A stretch of DNA of 9,914 nucleotides from the NCBI GenBank assembly GCA_023424865.1, contig JAFADM010000270.1, positions 1 through 9,914 of the forward strand, read 5' to 3'. The notes beneath the pieces are model-generated. The model was not told where the DNA came from and made no database searches. It was given only the letters and a program-made list of their open reading frames with translations. The position numbers and the translations under genes are program-made. Source of the DNA: Bacillota bacterium (GTDB lineage Bacteria; Bacillota_A; Clostridia; DSM-8532). This document shows, piece after piece, positions 6,433 to 9,914 of the stretch (positions within the stretch are counted from its first letter, which is position 1; each line of letters starts with the position of its first letter).

Positions 6433-7595
6433 AATCCCTTCTCTCCCATGAAGCCGACCGGGAGGCGGCCGGTGATGCCGTAAGGCGGTACGGGCTGTCA
6501 ATGGATCCCTCTGGAGACATTCTGGTGATAATGTTTAAAATAGACCGTTACCGCAGCTTTGCCCACGTCAATGGCGAGAAGGACCGGGATGTTTTGAAAT
6601 ACGGCTTTTGCAATTTGATAAAGGAGATGCTCTGTGAGAAATCTCAATGTGAAGTTTTTGATGTAAGGGAGGACACTCTGGCAGCTATTGTAAGTGCAAA
6701 GGGGGATGAGGACACCGCCTGTTCTGTGGTTCTGCCCCTTGTAGAGGAAGCTCTAAAGCTCATCCGCAAGTATTTTAACGTTAGTCTGTCAGCACTTTTA
6801 AGTCCTATGGGTTCGGGAGTGGAGGCAATCGTCGGCCTCAATAAAACTCTGGCCGGCGCAGGCGCCTTTCGGATGATTTACGGCCATGGCTGCGTTAAAA
6901 CAGCAAAGGATCTCAAAGAGCGCAATGCGGTAGGGCAGGATATACTGGACTTAAATATTCAGGCTGTTTTGGATGCGCTGAAGCTGGGCAGCTTGGACAA
7001 GCTTTTTGCTGCCTACGAGGCGGTGGAAGAAAAGCTTTACAAGGCGGAGCTGGCCAATATTCCTGTTTCCATATCCTATCTTGCCTCCATGGTATTCAAT
7101 ACGGCCGCGCTTATAGAGAAAAACGGAAATATCAGTCTGGAAGCCGATTATCCGGCTTTCAGCGAAACGCTGGCAGGACTTGAAACTCTTGAGGAAGTCA
7201 AGGAGGCTTATTTTCAGCTCTTTCGTTATATTGTGGAAAGGCTGACCTGCTTTAGAAGCAATCGGAGCCTCTCTGTTTACCATTCCGTAATGAATTATAT
7301 TTCAAGGCATTACCTGTCTGCGGACATAAATACCAATGCCCTTTCCAGGGCCTTCAATCTTACCCCGGCCTATCTCAACCGCATCTTCAAGGAACAGCAT
7401 GCCGTGTCCATACCCGAATACCTTGCACGTCTGAAAATCGATAAAGCCTGCGACTATCTTAAAAATACCGGCCTTTCGGTGGAGGATATTATTAAAAAGG
7501 TAGGATGGGACAATAAAAACTACTTTTTTACCGTATTTAAAAAACATACCGGTGTTACTCCCACGGAGTACAGGCAGAGGGAAAGAACCCTATAG
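6405..7595 (+). CDS. C-terminal DNA-binding half of the broken AraC-family regulator
   Basis: Cytoplasmic part of the same regulator in another frame; family-like sequence in this frame begins at 6306, upstream of the first usable start (TTG 6405, with only a weak AAGG nearby). Residues about 20-140 contain DILVIMFKIDRY and VREDTLAAIVS, a pattern typical of the degenerate GGDEF-like domain seen in YesN/CdaR-type regulators. The last ~105 residues form the AraC double helix-turn-helix: LSRAFNLTPAYLNRIFKEQ is the first recognition region, and DIIKKVGWDNKNYFFTVFKKHTGVTPTEYR carries the conserved second motif. The DNA-binding domain looks intact, so a separately translated fragment could bind DNA without its sensor. 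That is inference; failed expression is equally likely. Confidence 0.75.
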   Translation: MELSKQDFLKSLLSHEADREAAGDAVRRYGLSMDPSGDILVIMFKIDRYRSFAHVNGEKDRDVLKYGFCNLIKEMLCEKSQCEVFDVREDTLAAIVSAKGDEDTACSVVLPLVEEALKLIRKYFNVSLSALLSPMGSGVEAIVGLNKTLAGAGAFRMIYGHGCVKTAKDLKERNAVGQDILDLNIQAVLDALKLGSLDKLFAAYEAVEEKLYKAELANIPVSISYLASMVFNTAALIEKNGNISLEADYPAFSETLAGLETLEEVKEAYFQLFRYIVERLTCFRSNRSLSVYHSVMNYISRHYLSADINTNALSRAFNLTPAYLNRIFKEQHAVSIPEYLARLKIDKACDYLKNTGLSVEDIIKKVGWDNKNYFFTVFKKHTGVTPTEYRQRERTL

Positions 7596-7626
7596 AAACC
7601 CTATAGGCCTTATAGAGGGGGTATAG
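7588..7626. repeat. TATAG-rich imperfect inverted repeat after the regulator
   Basis: CCCTATAG occurs twice (7588-7595, 7599-7606), followed by TTATAGAGG and GGTATAGG. The outer arms CCTATA/TATAGG and inner arms CTATA/TATAG are complementary, with mismatches between them. The repeat overlaps the regulator stop codon and could form a hairpin separating it from the acyltransferase gene, but no T-run follows, so I do not call it a terminator. Confidence 0.4.
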
Positions 7627-7634
7627 GCACGTGA

Positions 7635-7663
7635 TTGTAAAGGCTGTCCTTATATGCTAAAAT
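7635..7663 (+). promoter_or_regulatory. Predicted sigma-A promoter for the acyltransferase gene
   Basis: TTGTAA (7635-7640), a 17-bp spacer, then TAAAAT (7658-7663). The hexamers match the consensus at four and five positions with optimal spacing. The -10 covers the upstream ATG at 7662, so a transcript starting near 7670 cannot use that codon; this supports the start at 7689. Confidence 0.6.
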
Positions 7664-7675
7664 GGAAAAAAATGC

Positions 7676-7682
7676 AGAGGAG
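7676..7682 (+). promoter_or_regulatory. Ribosome binding site AGAGGAG deciding the acyltransferase start
   Basis: AGAGGAG sits six bases before the ATG at 7689. The alternative ATG at 7662 is preceded by TATATGCTAAA, with no purine-rich site, and lies inside the predicted -10 element. Confidence 0.65.
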
Positions 7683-7688
7683 CGGATT

Positions 7689-8858
7689 ATGCAAAAAGCA
7701 AGGCAATATACGGAATACCTTGATGTACTCCGGGTCCTGTCCATGTTTTCAGTTCTGTTCCTACATACGGCTGCAGGAAGCTTAAGAGGTGCTTTTACGT
7801 CACCTGTATGGCATACTGCCAATATTCTTACCGGCTTTATGAGTACCAGCGTACCGCTCTTTTTTATGATCTCCGGAGCCTTGATTTTAAACAGTGAAAA
7901 AACCGCGTCCCTGGAATTCACCTGGAAAAAGCGTATGCCCAAGCTGGTGTTGCCGTTTTTGTTCTGGTCTTTTGTGGCCATAGCCTATTTTTTTGTTATG
8001 GATTATCGGACCAAAGGGGTTTTTGACATAACGCTCATTACCGGCAAGCTTAAAAACATATTGGGCCAGCCCGCAACAGTGCATCTCTGGTTCATGTATG
8101 CACTCATTCCTCTTTACATGATCTCACCCCTTCTTAAAAAGCTTGCAGATGCACTGGATAAAAAACTTGCGATTTATCTCATGGTTCTTTGGTTTGGCGC
8201 AAGCTCACTTCTGCCAACTCTTGCAGGCCTGGCACCTGCTCGGTTTCAGCCTCTTTTTGCAGCGAATCCCAGCTATAATCTCCATTTTCTTGGGGGCTAT
8301 ATCGGTTATTTCTTTTTAGGCTATTACCTTTTTCAGTACGACAAAAAGGTTTCTCTGAAGATCCTGACAGCCGTGATTGTGGCCGATGGGGGAGCCATTG
8401 CTCTGGGAACCTGGTGGAAAACTCAGGCCCTGGGTGAATATTCGGAGGCTTTTAAAAGCTATGGGAGAGTGTTTGTGCTCCTATTATCGGCAGCGCTGTT
8501 TCTTACCGCCAAGGAGCTTTTGACCAGGCATCCTCTGACAAAAGGCGCATCCTTCCTTGTTCGTCTATTATCCGGCGCATCCTTTGGCGTATACCTGGTA
8601 CATAATCTTATTGTTCATTTTATATCCAGGGACGGAAGCCTGTCGCCCGCCCTTTCCCTTGGAAAGCTTGCAGCTGCCTGGATAATCGTTTTTGCTTTAT
8701 CCTTTTTAATAATCTTTTTAGGTTCCTGCATAAAGCCCCTGTGCTTTATGGCAACGGGGCTTGACTACAAGACCGCCTGTGAGAGCCTTAATCACCATTA
8801 TCTACTTAAATTGTTTAAAAAGAGAAAATCCCAGGGCAAGGAAAATCAGGCTGCCTGA
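7689..8858 (+). CDS. Membrane O-acyltransferase, acyltransferase family 3
   Basis: Polytopic inner-membrane protein of 389 residues, about ten transmembrane helices, that would transfer an acyl (often acetyl) group to a sugar or other cell-surface acceptor. Family marks in order are YLDVLRVLSMFSVLFLH (10-26) with the conserved Arg15 and the presumed catalytic His26, SVPLFFMISGALIL in the second helix region, HLWFMYALIPLYMISPLL in the middle, and SFGVYLVHNLIVH near the end. The tail is lysine-rich and cytoplasmic. No SGNH domain is attached, so it resembles WecH/YiaH-like stand-alone enzymes rather than OatA. The gene has its own promoter and ribosome site; an upstream in-frame ATG at 7662 is rejected. 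No polysaccharide genes are adjacent, so the acceptor is unknown. Confidence 0.88.
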   Translation: MQKARQYTEYLDVLRVLSMFSVLFLHTAAGSLRGAFTSPVWHTANILTGFMSTSVPLFFMISGALILNSEKTASLEFTWKKRMPKLVLPFLFWSFVAIAYFFVMDYRTKGVFDITLITGKLKNILGQPATVHLWFMYALIPLYMISPLLKKLADALDKKLAIYLMVLWFGASSLLPTLAGLAPARFQPLFAANPSYNLHFLGGYIGYFFLGYYLFQYDKKVSLKILTAVIVADGGAIALGTWWKTQALGEYSEAFKSYGRVFVLLLSAALFLTAKELLTRHPLTKGASFLVRLLSGASFGVYLVHNLIVHFISRDGSLSPALSLGKLAAAWIIVFALSFLIIFLGSCIKPLCFMATGLDYKTACESLNHHYLLKLFKKRKSQGKENQAA

Positions 8859-8883
8859 AAAATGAAGTGCGTCATAAACCCGG

Positions 8884-8913
8884 TTGAGCGCAGCCTTCGT
8901 TTTGGTATATAAT
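8884..8913 (+). promoter_or_regulatory. Predicted sigma-A promoter for the SAH hydrolase gene
   Basis: TTGAGC (8884-8889), an 18-bp spacer, then a perfect TATAAT (8908-8913). Transcription would begin near 8920, giving a leader of about 80 nt that includes the hairpin at 8931-8972. It is among the best promoter matches in the window, fitting a housekeeping gene. Confidence 0.7.
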
Positions 8914-8930
8914 GATAGAGTATGATAGTT

Positions 8931-8974
8931 AAGCCTTCCCGGCATGTTAATTAAGCCCGGTATGGGAGGCTTTT
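8931..8974 (+). promoter_or_regulatory. Leader hairpin, possible attenuator, before the SAH hydrolase gene
   Basis: AAGCCT (8931-8936) pairs with AGGCTT (8967-8972). CCCGGC (8938-8943) continues the stem with GCC (8955-8957) and GGG (8964-8966), leaving a one-base and a six-base bulge and an 11-nt loop. The stem runs into TTTT (8971-8974). It could be the acyltransferase terminator, but because the strong promoter lies upstream of it, it is also within the next gene's leader, where it could act as an attenuator. It does not resemble a SAH riboswitch that I know. Confidence 0.55.
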
Positions 8975-8998
8975 GTGAATAAAAACCGGAGGATGTTT

Positions 8999-9914
8999 AT
9001 GCAAAGTAAAATACGTGATATAGGCCTGGCAGAATCGGGCAGGCAGAAAATTGAATGGGTGAAGCGCAATATGCCCATTCTTGCGGGGCTTGAAGAGGAA
9101 TTCAGCAGAACACGCCCTTTTGAAGGCGTTAAAATTACCCTGTCCGTTCATCTGGAAGCCAAAACAGCCTACCTTTCAAAGGTATTGGCCGCAGGCGGAG
9201 CTAAGATGGCGGTTACGGGAAGCAATCCTCTTTCAACTCAGGATGATGTATGCGCAGGGCTTGTGGCCGACGGGCTTCAGGTTTATGCCTGGTACAATTC
9301 AACCCCCGAGGAATATGAAGCCCATATCACGGAAGCCCTGTCCCAGGGCCCCAATATCATTATTGACGACGGCGGCGATCTCATTCACGCCCTTCATACA
9401 AAGCTTGCCCATCTTCTTCCCCAGGTGTGGGGCGGCTGTGAGGAAACCACTACAGGTATTGTCAGATTAAAAGCCATGGAAAAGCAGGGGGTTTTGAAAA
9501 TTCCCATGATGGCGGTTAACGACGCCCAGTGCAAGCATCTTTTCGACAACCGGTACGGTACGGGCCAGTCGGTGTTTGACGGTATTGACCGCACCACCAA
9601 CCTCATCGTAGCCGGAAAGACCGTGGTTGTAGTCGGCTATGGCTGGTGCGGCAAGGGGGTGGCCATGCGGGCCAAAGGCCTGGGTGCCAATGTTATTGTC
9701 ACCGAGGTGGATCCTGTGAAGGCCATTGAAGCGGTTATGGACGGATTTGCCGTTAAGACCATGGACCAGGCGGCGGGTCTGGGTGACATTTTCATTACCG
9801 TTACAGGCTGTGATCGTGTTATCTACGGCGACCACTTTAAAAAGATGAAGAATGGGGCCGTAATGTGCAACGCGGGCCATTTTGATGTGGAAATCTGCAT
9901 CCCTGAGCTCAGGG
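8999..9914 (+). CDS. ahcY: S-adenosylhomocysteine hydrolase family, H-x-E-x-K type (partial, runs off the window)
   Basis: NAD-dependent cytosolic enzyme that splits S-adenosylhomocysteine (or S-inosylhomocysteine) to homocysteine plus the nucleoside, recycling the methyl cycle. The ATG at 8999 follows GGAGG (8988-8992) at 6 nt; 305 codons are visible and no stop is reached. Landmarks are SNPLSTQDDV (75-84), DDGGD (123-127) with catalytic Asp124, EETTTG (148-153) with Glu149, NDAQCKHLFDN (174-184) with Lys179 and Asp183, the NAD-binding GYGWCGKG (213-220), and NAGHFDVEI near the right edge. All key residues are present. At the nucleoside site the usual H-x-T-x-E/Q is replaced by H51-L-E53-A-K55. 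With FDNRYGTGQS this places it with Thermotoga/archaeal-type enzymes, some reported to prefer S-inosylhomocysteine. Family identity is near certain; the substrate preference is inferred. Confidence 0.95.
   Translation, partial: MQSKIRDIGLAESGRQKIEWVKRNMPILAGLEEEFSRTRPFEGVKITLSVHLEAKTAYLSKVLAAGGAKMAVTGSNPLSTQDDVCAGLVADGLQVYAWYNSTPEEYEAHITEALSQGPNIIIDDGGDLIHALHTKLAHLLPQVWGGCEETTTGIVRLKAMEKQGVLKIPMMAVNDAQCKHLFDNRYGTGQSVFDGIDRTTNLIVAGKTVVVVGYGWCGKGVAMRAKGLGANVIVTEVDPVKAIEAVMDGFAVKTMDQAAGLGDIFITVTGCDRVIYGDHFKKMKNGAVMCNAGHFDVEICIPELR

Larger units (their letters stand above)
5275..7595 (+). pseudogene. Frameshifted membrane-bound AraC-family regulator (whole gene)
   Basis: Two consecutive frames together make one recognisable protein of about 773 residues: transmembrane helix, extracellular sensor, second transmembrane helix, GGDEF-like cytoplasmic linker and C-terminal AraC helix-turn-helix. 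The N-terminal frame makes family-like sequence up to ...KAAQLSE (ending at 6306) and then turns into proline-rich nonsense. The other frame is family-like from GSKGSNNEFDYIG (from 6306) onward. A single missing base near 6303-6308 explains this. Either the gene is inactivated or the sequence has an error; both halves are otherwise well preserved, with no extra stops, so the change is recent or artefactual. Confidence 0.8.

Noticed and set aside
8920..8998. SAH or SAM riboswitch in front of the SAH hydrolase gene
   Set aside because: The leader is only about 80 nt, with one bulged hairpin, and I do not see the conserved core of either class.
9081..9880. Open frames on both strands (9081-9470, 9394-9606, 9467-9880)
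   Set aside because: They are shadows of the SAH hydrolase gene, whose frame from 8999 stays open to the window edge and carries all the family motifs.

Overview
The window reads as ordinary chromosomal DNA from a Gram-positive (Firmicutes) bacterium, probably of the class Clostridia. The evidence is the C-terminus of a PolC-type DNA polymerase III, strong AAGGAGG-type ribosome binding sites, a lipoprotein substrate-binding protein with two LplB/LplC-type permeases, and an S-adenosylhomocysteine hydrolase of the Thermotoga/archaeal sequence type rather than the Pfs/LuxS route typical of Bacillus. Species cannot be fixed from sequence alone.

Layout, left to right. 1-114 is the end of polC (+). 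115-384 is intergenic and carries twelve 10-bp tandem units that stop 14 bp before the next start codon. 385-1209 is a trimeric-type purine nucleoside phosphorylase (+), followed by a strong intrinsic terminator. A second hairpin (1346-1387) ends the convergent minus-strand operon. That operon, read from 4974 to 1403, encodes permease 1, permease 2 and a lipoprotein binding protein of a carbohydrate ABC importer; no ATPase gene is present, as is usual when a shared MsmX-type ATPase serves several importers. 4975-5274 is a divergent control region with a promoter for each direction, direct repeats and hairpins. 5275-7595 is a membrane-anchored AraC-family regulator broken into two reading frames by a frameshift close to position 6306. 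7689-8858 is a membrane acyltransferase with its own promoter. 8999-9914 is the 5' two-thirds or more of an S-adenosylhomocysteine hydrolase gene with a near-consensus promoter and a leader hairpin; it runs off the window.

How the genes work together. The importer and the AraC regulator form a typical divergent sugar-uptake module: the regulator's extracellular domain would sense a ligand or a loaded binding protein and its cytoplasmic helix-turn-helix domain would act on the shared control region. The frameshift suggests this circuit is damaged, or that there is a sequence error. The outer genes are linked by metabolism: the hydrolase carries an H-x-E-x-K motif, associated with preference for S-inosylhomocysteine over S-adenosylhomocysteine. 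It would release inosine, a substrate of the purine nucleoside phosphorylase at the other end of the window.

I found no mobile element, CRISPR array, tRNA or rRNA, and nothing that looks like a wholly new multi-gene system. The items most worth a second look are the decamer array before the phosphorylase gene, the H-x-E-x-K hydrolase, the broken regulator, and the repeats and hairpins in the control regions.
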